Of a DNA stretch of 64,000 nucleotides, positions 36,307-45,782 are shown piece after piece. Numbering within the stretch: position 1 is the stretch's first letter; the number at the start of each line of letters is the position of its first letter. Position numbers and translations under genes: made by a program. Source of the DNA: Arthrobacter citreus (GTDB lineage: Bacteria > Bacillota > Bacilli > Bacillales > Bacillaceae_G). A model generated the notes under the pieces. It was not told where the DNA came from. It saw only the letters and a list, made by a program, of their open reading frames with translations, and made no database searches. The stretch covers positions 5,143,262 through 5,207,261 of the forward strand of contig CP053688.1 of assembly GCA_013200995.1 (NCBI GenBank), read 5' to 3'.

Positions 36307-39300
36307 ATGACAGGAAAGCCTAAGTTAAATAAGTATGTTACTGCGATGATGACGACAGCTCTTATTGCTGTTCCGACTTTTCAAGCGCTTGCTGCTGGGA
36401 CAAGCAATGTGAGTTTAAATTCAGCAAATAGTAGTTCTGTTGAAACGAATGTTCAAGGGATTAACGCAAAAGCAAGTACGGGGAAACATGTTATTACACT
36501 TATTACTGGTGATGTTGTAACTGTAACTGAGTTTGCGGATGGAAAAAGTGTAATTAGTGTTGAGCCAGCAGATAAAGCTAGTGGTGGTTCGCACATCATG
36601 ACGGTTAACAAGGATACATATGTAATTCCTCAACAAGCAATGCCTTATTTAGCTTCTGGTGCATTGGATCGAAATTTATTCAATATTACTGAATTAATTA
36701 CGGAAGGTTTTGACGATGCTTCTCAAAAGACTTTACCTGTTATTGTACAATACTCAGAGTCAAAAGCTCGTTCTGCAGTGAAGCCAACATTAAAAGCTTC
36801 AAAGAAAACTCATGAACTTGAAAGTATTAATGGAGCAGCACTATCTGCTGATAAGAAGGATTCGAAAGAGTTCTGGCAAGATGTTAAGAAAAATATACCG
36901 TCTGCTAGCACTACGAAATCTACAAAATCATTAGTTACACCGGGAATTGAAAAAATTTGGTTAGATGGACGTGTTAAGGCTACTCTTGAGCAAAGTGTTC
37001 CACAAATTGGCGCACCAACTGCTTGGAATGCTGGATACAATGGAGCAGGTGTAAAAGTAGCCGTTTTGGACACTGGGATAGACGCACAGCATCCTGACGT
37101 AGCAGGTCAAATAAAAGAAACAAAAAGCTTTGTCCCTGGTGAAGATGTACGCGATTTTCATGCACACGGAACTCACGTTGCATCGACTGTACTAGGTACA
37201 GGTGCGGCATCAGGCGGAAAATATAAAGGTGTAGCTCCAGGAGCAAGCTTACTAGTAGGAAAAGTGTTAAGTAATGATGGTTATGGTCTTGATTCATGGA
37301 TTATTGATGGAATGGAATGGGCTGCACATAATGCCAAGGTTGTAAGTATGAGTTTAGGTAGTGATCAGTCGAGTGATGGTACTGATCCGATGTCTCAAGC
37401 TGTTAATAATTTAAGTGCTGAGACAGGCTCACTGTTTGTTATTGCGGCTGGTAATACAGGTCGTGAAGGAATAGGGGCACCAGGAGCAGCGGATGCGGCA
37501 CTTACGGTTGGAGCAGTTGATAAGTCTGATAATCTTGCTTATTTCTCATCACAAGGTCCACGTTTTGGAAGTGAAGGGTTAAAGCCTGATTTAACAGCAC
37601 CGGGTGTAGACATAACTGCTGCACGTTCTCAGTATTCAAGTCAAGGTAGTGGATCTTATCTTACAATGAGTGGTACGTCAATGGCTACGCCACATGTGGC
37701 AGGGGCAGCTGCAATTCTTTCACAACGTCATCCTGATTGGTCGGGATCTCAATTGAAAGATGCTTTAATGAGTACAACTAAAAAACTAAATTATATTAAG
37801 CCGTTTGAAGGTGGTACTGGCCGACTTGATGTGGCAGCAGCAACTTTAGGTGATTTACGTGCGACAGGCTCTCTTGATTTTGGTTTCTATGCTTGGCCTC
37901 ATGATAATGATGCATCAAAAGAGAAAACAATTACGTACACAAATGATAGCGATAAGGCAGTAACGTTAGATCTTTCAGCGAAGATTACCGATAGTAACGA
38001 TGCAGATGCTCCTGCTGGTTTGTTTAAACTTTCAACAAATAAGGTAACTGTTGCAGCAAAAGGTAGTGCAAAAGTGACAGTAACACTTGATCCGAATGCT
38101 GGTGCTAGTGGTTCTCGTTACCAAGGTCAAATTTCTGCAAATGTTGATGGTAAAACAGTTGTGCATACACAAACGGCTATGATTAAAGAAGAGGAAAGAT
38201 ATCCACTTACTTTAAAAGCAATTGGTCGCGACGGGAACCCTACGCTAGCTTATATCAATCTACTTGGCCCTGATGGTGTACCAGATTTTATTGCGATTGA
38301 TGGCACAACAGAATTACGTTTAAAACCAGGAACTTATTCTGCAATGTCGATGATGGATGTTGATACTGAAACAGACCATGCTGGCGTTGCTCTAGTAGGA
38401 AATCCAGAAATTAACTTGAATGGTCCTCAAACTGTTACTTTGGATGCACGTAAAGCGAATGAAATTACAGCAAACGTACCGAATAAAACAGAAGCAAGCT
38501 TTAGAAAAATGGAATATTACCGTGAAGTAGATGGTAATAGTGTTGGTGATATTTATGTGATGCCAGTTACAGTTGATAAGATGTATGCTGAGCCAACTAA
38601 GAAAGTTAAAAATGGAAAATTTGCATTTAACACTCGCTGGAGATTGATTGAACCTTACATGACAATTAATTTCAAAGGCAATGAATTAGACGATATTCCA
38701 CAAGCTGGAAGTACGTTACTAGATGGAAAATACAACTTAGACGCTGTTTATGTAGGGAAAGGGGCGCAAGCAAACTATAAAGGACTAAATGTTAAAGGGA
38801 AAGCAGTTATCGTTGATCGAAGTGATGAAGTAACTGGTTCAGAGCGCTCTGCAGCAGCATATGCAGCAGGTGCAAAATTAGTTATTACAGTAAATGATGG
38901 GCCGAAAGAAATTAGTGAATATGTCGGTATTGAAAATGAAGATTACTCACTTTCAGATGCGCCGATTTCAGTTGTAGCAATTAGCCAAACAGAAGGTAAA
39001 AAACTGATTGAAGCTGCGAAATCTAAAAAAGCGAAAATAGACGTGAAAGGTACTCCTAATACGAAATACGTTTATGATCTTGTTGATAACCATGACAATG
39101 CTATTCCAAATGATTTAACTTATTCGCCTAAAGCAAATGAACTTGCAAAAATTAATGCGAAATATAAATCAGACCGTCCGACAGCAGGTGGCGAATTCCG
39201 TTGGGATATTCCGTCATACCGACCAAATGGAGTTGGTTTCCAATTTAAATTAAATCTACCATCAGTTCGAACAGAATGGGTTTCTGCTCAAAAAGGTACT

Positions 39301-40068
39301 TCTTGGTACCATCAAGCTAGCGTATTAGATGCTGCTTGGGAAGTACGTCAACCACTAGCAACATACAAACCAGGACAAACACTTGATGAAGAGTGGTTCT
39401 CGCCAGTTGCTCGTCCTCGTTTAGGTGAAGGTTTCTGGAAGCCGTATCGTACAGGAAACAACTTAGTCATCAACATTCCTGCATGGGCTGATTCTGGAGT
39501 AGGAACTACAGGTTCAGAAACAAATTATCCAGGTTCACAAACTCTAAAACTTTATCAAGGTTCTAAACTGATTAAGGCAGCGGATGGACAAGCAATTTAT
39601 GCATTTACTGAATTCCCAACTGCAAATACTCAGTATAAAGTAGTTAGTGATGCTTGGCGGGACCCAGCACGTTTCGATAAATCTGTTAAAACGCATACAG
39701 AGTGGACATTCTGGTCTAAGCAACAAGAAGAATATAAAACAGATCTTCCATTAATCTCTTTAGATTATAATGTAGATACTGACATGAATGGAGATGCAAA
39801 ATCAGGCCGTTGGATCGATTTAGACTTAAAAGCAATCCCTGTAGCAGGTGCACCAGGAAACGGTAAAATCAAAGGTGCAACGCTAGAAGTTTCATATGAC
39901 GAAGGCAAGACTTGGGAAATTGTTGATTTAAATCGTGAAAAAGATGGATGGAAAGCAAGAATCGAAAAACGTAAGAAGGCAACTTCTGTATCTTTAAGAG
40001 CTAGCGCCTGGGATGATGCAGGTAATAGTATTAATCAAGATGTAATTAAGGCATTTGGTTTGAAATAA
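36307..40068 (+). CDS. Large secreted S8 subtilase of actinobacterial-type architecture
   Basis: 1253 aa; ATG after AGGAGAG. Signal peptide 1-29 (LAA). N-terminal part with ITLITGDVVTV, a motif I know from long Streptomyces subtilases. Catalytic Asp255 (VLDTGID), His287 (HAHGTHVAS), Ser458 (SGTSMATPHVAG). A PA-like segment lies in the C-terminal half (about 815-900: YKGLNVKGKAVIVDRSD, AAAYAAGAKLVITVND). The C-terminus ends in beta modules (VSYDEGKTWEIVDL). No dockerin. Unlike the three paralogs in 1-17 kb it lacks a Bacillus Vpr-like order, suggesting separate ancestry and possible transfer. Confidence 0.9.
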   Translation: MTGKPKLNKYVTAMMTTALIAVPTFQALAAGTSNVSLNSANSSSVETNVQGINAKASTGKHVITLITGDVVTVTEFADGKSVISVEPADKASGGSHIMTVNKDTYVIPQQAMPYLASGALDRNLFNITELITEGFDDASQKTLPVIVQYSESKARSAVKPTLKASKKTHELESINGAALSADKKDSKEFWQDVKKNIPSASTTKSTKSLVTPGIEKIWLDGRVKATLEQSVPQIGAPTAWNAGYNGAGVKVAVLDTGIDAQHPDVAGQIKETKSFVPGEDVRDFHAHGTHVASTVLGTGAASGGKYKGVAPGASLLVGKVLSNDGYGLDSWIIDGMEWAAHNAKVVSMSLGSDQSSDGTDPMSQAVNNLSAETGSLFVIAAGNTGREGIGAPGAADAALTVGAVDKSDNLAYFSSQGPRFGSEGLKPDLTAPGVDITAARSQYSSQGSGSYLTMSGTSMATPHVAGAAAILSQRHPDWSGSQLKDALMSTTKKLNYIKPFEGGTGRLDVAAATLGDLRATGSLDFGFYAWPHDNDASKEKTITYTNDSDKAVTLDLSAKITDSNDADAPAGLFKLSTNKVTVAAKGSAKVTVTLDPNAGASGSRYQGQISANVDGKTVVHTQTAMIKEEERYPLTLKAIGRDGNPTLAYINLLGPDGVPDFIAIDGTTELRLKPGTYSAMSMMDVDTETDHAGVALVGNPEINLNGPQTVTLDARKANEITANVPNKTEASFRKMEYYREVDGNSVGDIYVMPVTVDKMYAEPTKKVKNGKFAFNTRWRLIEPYMTINFKGNELDDIPQAGSTLLDGKYNLDAVYVGKGAQANYKGLNVKGKAVIVDRSDEVTGSERSAAAYAAGAKLVITVNDGPKEISEYVGIENEDYSLSDAPISVVAISQTEGKKLIEAAKSKKAKIDVKGTPNTKYVYDLVDNHDNAIPNDLTYSPKANELAKINAKYKSDRPTAGGEFRWDIPSYRPNGVGFQFKLNLPSVRTEWVSAQKGTSWYHQASVLDAAWEVRQPLATYKPGQTLDEEWFSPVARPRLGEGFWKPYRTGNNLVINIPAWADSGVGTTGSETNYPGSQTLKLYQGSKLIKAADGQAIYAFTEFPTANTQYKVVSDAWRDPARFDKSVKTHTEWTFWSKQQEEYKTDLPLISLDYNVDTDMNGDAKSGRWIDLDLKAIPVAGAPGNGKIKGATLEVSYDEGKTWEIVDLNREKDGWKARIEKRKKATSVSLRASAWDDAGNSINQDVIKAFGLK

Positions 40069-40081
40069 GTAGAATGTGAGA

Positions 40082-40116
40082 GGGCACCTACCGTTTTTAG
40101 GGGGGTGCTTTTCTTT
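40082..40116 (+). terminator. Terminator of the fourth S8 protease
   Basis: GGCACCTACC ... GGGGGTGC hairpin followed by TTTTCTTTT. Confidence 0.75.
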
Positions 40117-40130
40117 TACGTTGAATAAAA

Positions 40131-40240
40131 AATACGAACACTATTTGAACAATATTGATATAGTTGTGAACTTCGTTGATATAATACTACTCTTCGTTGA
40201 TATATTGCTAATAGCCGTTGATAAATTACTTTGACGGAGT
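40131..40240 (+). repeat. 21-bp-period repeat block 2
   Basis: Header AATACGAACACTATTTGAAC, then units opening ATTGATATAG, CGTTGATATAATAC, CGTTGATATATTGC, CGTTGATAAATTAC. Same family as the blocks at 4896 (inverted) and 47553/47721. About 190 bp to the right lies a GGCACCCTCC hairpin, as in the other blocks. 40241-40430 holds nothing else I can name. Confidence 0.8.
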
Positions 40241-40430
40241 TTATTAATGGATAAAGCCACAAATAGTATGTAAACCTGGCATGAAAAACGGTCGATGTGG
40301 CTTAATTATCAATGAATGCTGCACAATTAACGAGTGAAACGTCTTAATTATGAACAAAGTGCCCCATCAAACCCTTATACCACCTCAATAAACGCAGAAA
40401 TTCGAAATTAACACAATATTCCCCACATAA

Positions 40431-40461
40431 AAAAGGCACCCTCCAAGTAGAAGGCGCCCTG
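40431..40461 (-). terminator. Terminator of the 60-aa gene
   Basis: Minus-strand GGGCGCC ... GGTGCCT stem followed by TTTTTT. Confidence 0.75.
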
Positions 40462-40467
40462 TAATAA

Positions 40468-40650
40468 TTAAATACCTTGGTCAGCTTTTTCAGCATCCAA
40501 TAATTCTTGCATGAATTTAAGATTATATGTATGGCTTTCTTTCAGTCTGCTGTGTCTTGTTAGTTTAATGAGATTTTGATAGTAAGCAATCTCTTCCTCT
40601 AGTGATGAAATGACATTTGTACGATATTCCTTTAATTCTGTTTCGTTCAT
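40468..40650 (-). CDS. 60-aa alpha-helical protein of unknown function
   Basis: Strong SD TAGGAGGAA before ATG. Entirely helical, charged sequence (LKEYRTNVISSLEEEIAYYQNLI, LKFMQELLDAEK) likely to form a helical hairpin or coiled coil. No family recognised, no export signal. Own terminator; the promoter should lie in 40651-40966, where I see no clear boxes. Confidence 0.7.
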   Translation of the reverse strand: MNETELKEYRTNVISSLEEEIAYYQNLIKLTRHSRLKESHTYNLKFMQELLDAEKADQGI

Positions 40651-40966
40651 TTTTCATTCCTCCTATAATAGGGATTTAATAATTTAAGTATATCCTTTTT
40701 GATTGGAACTATAAATAAATTATTTGTTAATTTTTATTAAACTTAAAAGTCGTTTCTTTCGTTGTATCGAAAAAGGAATCTAATATACCAATGTTTTCTG
40801 TATGAAGGGGATTCTTTTAAATAGTAAATAATATTTATTAAAGTCATAAAGTAAAATTTACTTGCCATATCATTCATATACATATGACCGTGATGATCAT
40901 CATAAAAGTAAGTAAATCATAGATTTGAAGGGAAATGTCAATTTATTGTGGTAAAGGAGATAACTT

Positions 40967-42097
40967 ATGAGTTTACTAAATGGTTTAAAAATATTAGATT
41001 TTTCAACTTTACTACCTGGTCCTTATGCAACGATGATGCTAGCGGACCTTGGTGCTGAAGTATTGCGCGTCGAGTCACCATCTAGACCAGATTTAGTACG
41101 AGATGGATACCCTCGTGATGGGAAAGATTCAGTTGCTCACGGTTACATAAACAGATCGAAACAGTCGATTGCTTTGGATTTAAAAAAGGAAGAATCAATT
41201 AATATCGTAAAAAAATTAATTGAAGAATATGATATCGTGATGGAACAATTTCGTCCTGGTGTAATGGAAAGATTAGGTTTAAGCTATGAAGAATTAAAGC
41301 TGATTAATCCTAAACTAATCTACTGTTCGATTACAGGATTTGGACAAACGGGTCCTTATCGAAATCGCGCAGGGCACGATAATAATTATTTATCGATTTC
41401 AGGAGTTGCAAGTTATTCTGGTCGTAAAAATACCGGACCATCACCAGCTGGGGTTCAAATTGCAGACGTTGCTGGCGGATCATTACATAGTGTAATCGGA
41501 ATTCTTTCAGCCGTTATTTATCGAAACCGAACTGGAGAAGGACAATGGCTAGATATTAGTATGACAGACTGTAGCTTTGCATTAAACGCATTAGCCGGTC
41601 CAAATTACTTAGTGGGAGGTGTTAACCCTGAGCTAGAAAGTACAATGCTCAATGGTGGAACATTTTATGACTACTATGAAACAAAAGATGGACGCTACTT
41701 TTCTGTAGGAAGTATTGAACCACAATTTAGAAAACTACTTTGCGTAGGAATCGAAAGGGAGGATTTAATAGAACTTGGCTTGAGCTTAAAAACTGAAGAT
41801 CAGATTACGTTTAAAGAAGAAGTAAGAACTACCTTTCTCACAAAAACATTTAATAAATGGAAAGAGATTTTTGAACGTTTAGATGCTTGTGTTGAACCAG
41901 TTCTTACACTTAAAGAAGCTAGTGAGCATCCTCAAATTGTTGAGCGAAATATGATCGTTGATGTTCCAAAGCCTAACGGTGGTTATCAAAAACAAATTGC
42001 AAGCCCAATTAAATCGAACGTATTTGTTCCTACCTATAGACATATTGGGGCAGGGCTTGGGGAGAATACAGAAGAGACGATTGGTAAATTAGTTTAA
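40967..42097 (+). CDS. Class III CoA transferase, alpha-methylacyl-CoA racemase-like
   Basis: 376 aa CaiB/BaiF family. LDFSTLLPGPYATMMLADLGAEVLRVE is the CoA-binding opening. AGHDNNYLS with His137 and ADVAGG with Asp167 correspond to the His/Asp pair of alpha-methylacyl-CoA racemases, so epimerisation of a 2-methylacyl-CoA is more likely than CoA transfer; both remain possible. SD AAAGGAGA. Single gene; the next operon is 600 bp away behind a TetR operator array. Confidence 0.87.
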   Translation: MSLLNGLKILDFSTLLPGPYATMMLADLGAEVLRVESPSRPDLVRDGYPRDGKDSVAHGYINRSKQSIALDLKKEESINIVKKLIEEYDIVMEQFRPGVMERLGLSYEELKLINPKLIYCSITGFGQTGPYRNRAGHDNNYLSISGVASYSGRKNTGPSPAGVQIADVAGGSLHSVIGILSAVIYRNRTGEGQWLDISMTDCSFALNALAGPNYLVGGVNPELESTMLNGGTFYDYYETKDGRYFSVGSIEPQFRKLLCVGIEREDLIELGLSLKTEDQITFKEEVRTTFLTKTFNKWKEIFERLDACVEPVLTLKEASEHPQIVERNMIVDVPKPNGGYQKQIASPIKSNVFVPTYRHIGAGLGENTEETIGKLV

Positions 42098-42109
42098 TTT
42101 TTTTGTAGA

Positions 42110-42150
42110 TGAAAAAGGAGATTCGAGGATTAATCGAGTTTCCTTTTTCA
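42110..42150 (+). terminator. Hairpin downstream of the CoA transferase
   Basis: TGAAAAAGGA / TCCTTTTTCA stem with an inner TCGA/TCGA pair; no T-run beyond the stem. Confidence 0.5.
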
Positions 42151-42324
42151 GTTTCTTGAATGGCTCGTAATAAATTAAAAATAGTTAATTTTACTATATT
42201 AATATTTTATTTGAAAAATTATCAGAAAAATTGTTGAATTCTGTGTTTTATGGTGGTAATATAGCTACAATACATTTTTTTAGAGAATGGAGGGCTTGGT
42301 TTAGGAATCATTTTTTTTACCTAT

Positions 42325-42678
42325 TTACCTAACGTTTGTTAGGTAAGTGTTGTAAGGTGTCACTTAACTCAATGCTAACAAGTGAATATTTTTTTACTCT
42401 ATTACCTAACGTATGTTAGGTAGATGTTGTTGGAATAACATTTAACACCATGCTGCGAAAAGAATATTTTTTTTACCCAATTACCTAATGCTTGTTAGGT
42501 AGGTGATGTTAGCCATGGTTTAAAATTATTCTAGCAAAAGAAAAAGAGTTCATATTACTAAAAGGGCATTAGTTAAGTGTTATGAGAATGTTGTAAACTA
42601 TAGATAATACAAAAATATGAGTGAAAGAAAGTATTCTTATTTTTTTAACTCATTACCTAACATACATTAGTTAGGTTT
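42325..42678 (+). promoter_or_regulatory. Array of four palindromic operators upstream of the TetR operon
   Basis: Site 1 (42325-42346): TTACCTAAC-GTTT-GTTAGGTAA, perfect 9-bp arms. Site 2 (42402-42423): centre GTAT, right arm GTTAGGTAG. Site 3 (42481-42502): TTACCTAAT-GCTT-GTTAGGTAG. Site 4 (42653-42678): same arms but an 8-bp centre. Sites 1-3 lie 77-79 bp apart and share flanks (GAATATTTTTTTAC before), so they are tandem copies of a ~78-bp unit. Dyad length and place fit the TetR-family regulator encoded at 42700. Confidence 0.85.
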
Positions 42679-42699
42679 TATAGGGGGACTGTATTAACT

Positions 42700-43293
42700 A
42701 TGACTACTAAACCAACAAAATCGACAAAAGAAAATATTAAAGAAGCAGCAACAATGTTATTTGCTAAAAAAGGATATTCGGGTATGACAATTAGAGAAAT
42801 TGCTAATGAAGTAGGGATTAAGCCACCTTCTGTTTATGCTTTTTTTGAAGGAAAGGATGATATTTTTCTAGCTGTCTATAAGGATGCGTTAAACGGGCAT
42901 TTATCAATTGTTGAATCACAGTTTAAAAATAACCAATCTAAAAAAGTTCAGCTTTATTCAATTTTAAAATCAGCGATCGATTTTCAATATAAGGAGGATC
43001 TTAAAGCTAAAATTATCGTACGACTTATGACATCTCCACCAGAGATTATAAAGGAAGATATTATAAAAAGATTCGGTTCAATGGAATTAAATGAATATAA
43101 AATTCTTTCCGAAATTTTTAGACAAGGTATTGAGAATGGCGAAATAAAAGAGTCTGATAGTCATGCGTTAGCTTTGTCATTCCAATGCATAATGGACGGG
43201 CTGTTTTGGCAAATGCACCGACACAGTGAGGAAGAAATTTATGCAAGATTAGATATTACGTTTAATCAATTTTGGAATGGCATTGAAAAATAA
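42700..43293 (+). CDS. TetR/AcrR-family regulator
   Basis: 197 aa. N-terminal helix-turn-helix (AATMLFAKKGYSGMTIREIANEVGIKPPSVYAFFEGKDDIF) is clear; the C-terminal ligand domain (about 70-197) has no recognised ligand class. SD GGGGGA. First gene of a unit with an NCS1 permease (45 bp to its start), DUF917 and hydantoinase genes; likely controls its own operon through the four upstream dyads and responds to the transported compound. Confidence 0.9.
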   Translation: MTTKPTKSTKENIKEAATMLFAKKGYSGMTIREIANEVGIKPPSVYAFFEGKDDIFLAVYKDALNGHLSIVESQFKNNQSKKVQLYSILKSAIDFQYKEDLKAKIIVRLMTSPPEIIKEDIIKRFGSMELNEYKILSEIFRQGIENGEIKESDSHALALSFQCIMDGLFWQMHRHSEEEIYARLDITFNQFWNGIEK

Positions 43294-43338
43294 AGATTAG
43301 TCTACAAATTGGTTAAAAAAATGGGGAGGTTTAGAGAA

Positions 43339-44658
43339 ATGGCAAGTAAATCAACTATTGGAGATGATTATTCACTATCTAGGGTTCCGAAGTCGGCGAG
43401 ATTACCGATGTGGGATATTATGCTTGTACGAGTTGGTGCTCTAGCAACATTATCACAGTTTATGTTAGGTGCTTCATTAGGATTTGGAATGACATTTTGG
43501 CAGGCGTTTTGGGCGACTATGTTCGGTAGCGTTTTGTTACAAATTGTTAGTTTCCTATTAGGATACGCTGGAGCACGTGAAGGTCTTTCTACTAGTCTAT
43601 TATCTCGTTGGACTGGATTCGGAAGATATGGCTCCAGTATTATCGGCTTTGTCGTTTCGATTTGTTGTATCGGTTGGTTTGGAGTACAGAACTCTGTATT
43701 TGCGAATGGACTAGTCGAGGCAACTAACGGTAAATTGATACTTCCCGTTGCTGCTGCACTGACAGGAATAGCGGTAACTGCTTTAGTAATTTTTGGATTT
43801 AAATTATTAAGTCTAACAGCAAAAGTTGCAGTTCCAGCTTTTCTAATTGTAGTAGGATTTGGTGTTTATAATGTTCTTAGTGATCATTCGATTGTTAGTT
43901 TAATAGGAACTCCTCCTCCAGGTGGTGCACTATCAATTGGAGTTGGTGCAACAATGGTTGCCGGAGGATTTATGATCGGTGCTGTTATTACACCAGACTT
44001 TAGTCGATTTGCTAGAAGCGGTAAAGATGTTTTTTGGATGACGACGATTGGTACTTTAGTTGGAGAATTAGGCGTAAGTATGATTGCTGTATTAATGTCA
44101 CACGCAGCAAAAACTAGTGATGTTGTTAGTATTATGCTTCAAACATCAGGTTGGATTGGCGCAGCAGTTGTTGTGTTCTCAACAGTAAAAATCAATAACT
44201 TGAACTTATATTCTTCTTCTCTAGGATTTACAAATATTATCGATACGATTTTTAAAGTGAAAGTAAATCGTGGAATTGTAACACTTGTAATTGGTTTAAT
44301 CGGAACTTTATTATCTATTCTTGGTATTCTTGATCGATTCGTTGATTTTCTAGTTTTCCTTGGCGTCATGATCCCACCTATTGCAGGTATTATGGTTATC
44401 GATTATTTTGTTTTAAAAACTCATCGAAAAGCATTGGATGAAAGTAGGGAGAAGGGAACTTTACCTGCTGAGCCAGAGAGATTTAATCCAGTGACATTCA
44501 TTGCATGGGTTGCAGGATTTGCTGCTGGCTATTTTGTTAAATTTGGTATTCCATCTATTAATTCACTAGTAGTAAGTGGAATCATTTATTACGTTGGTGT
44601 TTTAACTTTAAAAGCTATTAAAAATAAACGAGTTGTGGATGAAAAAATTACAGCTTAA
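43339..44658 (+). CDS. NCS1-family permease (cytosine/purine/hydantoin-type)
   Basis: About 439 aa from ATG 43339, chosen because GGGGAGG (43323-43329) lies 9 nt upstream. About 12 hydrophobic spans; SLSRVPKSARLPMWDIMLVRVGA and the GVMIPPIAGIMVIDYF region are typical of CodB-like NCS1 carriers. NCS1 proteins import nucleobases, allantoin or hydantoins with H+ or Na+. The downstream hydantoinase makes a cyclic amide (hydantoin-like) substrate plausible; inference. Confidence 0.87.
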   Translation: MASKSTIGDDYSLSRVPKSARLPMWDIMLVRVGALATLSQFMLGASLGFGMTFWQAFWATMFGSVLLQIVSFLLGYAGAREGLSTSLLSRWTGFGRYGSSIIGFVVSICCIGWFGVQNSVFANGLVEATNGKLILPVAAALTGIAVTALVIFGFKLLSLTAKVAVPAFLIVVGFGVYNVLSDHSIVSLIGTPPPGGALSIGVGATMVAGGFMIGAVITPDFSRFARSGKDVFWMTTIGTLVGELGVSMIAVLMSHAAKTSDVVSIMLQTSGWIGAAVVVFSTVKINNLNLYSSSLGFTNIIDTIFKVKVNRGIVTLVIGLIGTLLSILGILDRFVDFLVFLGVMIPPIAGIMVIDYFVLKTHRKALDESREKGTLPAEPERFNPVTFIAWVAGFAAGYFVKFGIPSINSLVVSGIIYYVGVLTLKAIKNKRVVDEKITA

Positions 44659-44687
44659 AAATTCTGAATCTTGGGGGTATTCTGAAA

Positions 44688-45782
44688 ATGAAAAAAATAG
44701 GTAAACAAGAAATTGAAGATATTGCAGTAGGTGCAGCTTTACTAGGTACAGGAGGAGGGGGAGACCCTTACATAGGTAAGCTAATGGCTCTTCAAGCAAT
44801 TGAGGAGTATGGTGAAATTACTTTATTAGATGTGGATGAAGTACCGGATGATGCGTTAGTTGTTCCATCAGCTATGATGGGTGCGCCAACTGTCATGTTA
44901 GAAAAAGCACCAAGTGGAGAAGAGGCAATTGTCGCATTTCAAAATCTCGAATCTTATTTAGGAAAAAAAATATATGCAACGATGCCAATTGAAGCAGGTG
45001 GTCTGAACTCCATGCTACCTCTTGCACTAGCAGCAAGGTTAGGGATACCTGTCGTTGATGTAGATGGTATGGGAAGAGCATTCCCTGAATTACAAATGGT
45101 TACGTTTTACCTTGATGGAGTTTCAGCAACACCAATGGTTCTTGCTGATGAGAAAGGAAATACTTCGGTACTTTCAACAATCAACAATCTATGGACTGAG
45201 CGAATTGCCCGTGCAGCAACAATTGAAATGGGTGGATCTGTCATGACTGCCATTTACCCAATGACAGGAAAAAATTTAAAAGATAGTGGAATTCGAAACA
45301 TTCTTCAGCTTGAAGAAAACTTAGGAAGAGCAATCAGACTTGCTAAACAAAACAACGCAGATCCAGTATCAGAAGCATTAAAATGTGCAAACGGCTTTGA
45401 ATTGTTCCGAGGAAAAGTAACTGACATTAATAGAAAAACTGAAAGCGGATTTGCAAAAGGAATCGCTACATTCGAAGGCATTAATGATTATAAGGGGGAA
45501 ACTTTAGAAGTTCGTTTCCAAAATGAGCACTTACTAGCACAAACAGAAAAACGTCTACTTTGCGTAACGCCTGATTTAATTGCAGTACTTGATGCAGAAA
45601 CAGGTCTTCCAATTACAACTGAAGGCATTCGATACGGTGCAAGATGCGTAGTAGTCGGCATTCCTTGTAATCCAAAATGGAGAACGGAAAAAGGAATTGA
45701 AACCGTTGGACCAAAATACTTTGGCTACGATGTTGACTATATTCCAGTAGAAGAACTTGCTAAAAAAGGAGTGACATTATAA
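44688..45782 (+). CDS. DUF917 family protein
   Basis: 364 aa. GTGGGGDPYIGKLMALQAIEEY and AMMGAPTVMLEKAPSGEE are DUF917 hallmarks. The family occurs next to hydantoinase/oxoprolinase genes and is thought to be part of such enzymes; no reaction is established. The stop overlaps the start of the next gene by one base (TAATG), implying translational coupling and a fixed ratio of the two proteins. Confidence 0.88.
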   Translation: MKKIGKQEIEDIAVGAALLGTGGGGDPYIGKLMALQAIEEYGEITLLDVDEVPDDALVVPSAMMGAPTVMLEKAPSGEEAIVAFQNLESYLGKKIYATMPIEAGGLNSMLPLALAARLGIPVVDVDGMGRAFPELQMVTFYLDGVSATPMVLADEKGNTSVLSTINNLWTERIARAATIEMGGSVMTAIYPMTGKNLKDSGIRNILQLEENLGRAIRLAKQNNADPVSEALKCANGFELFRGKVTDINRKTESGFAKGIATFEGINDYKGETLEVRFQNEHLLAQTEKRLLCVTPDLIAVLDAETGLPITTEGIRYGARCVVVGIPCNPKWRTEKGIETVGPKYFGYDVDYIPVEELAKKGVTL

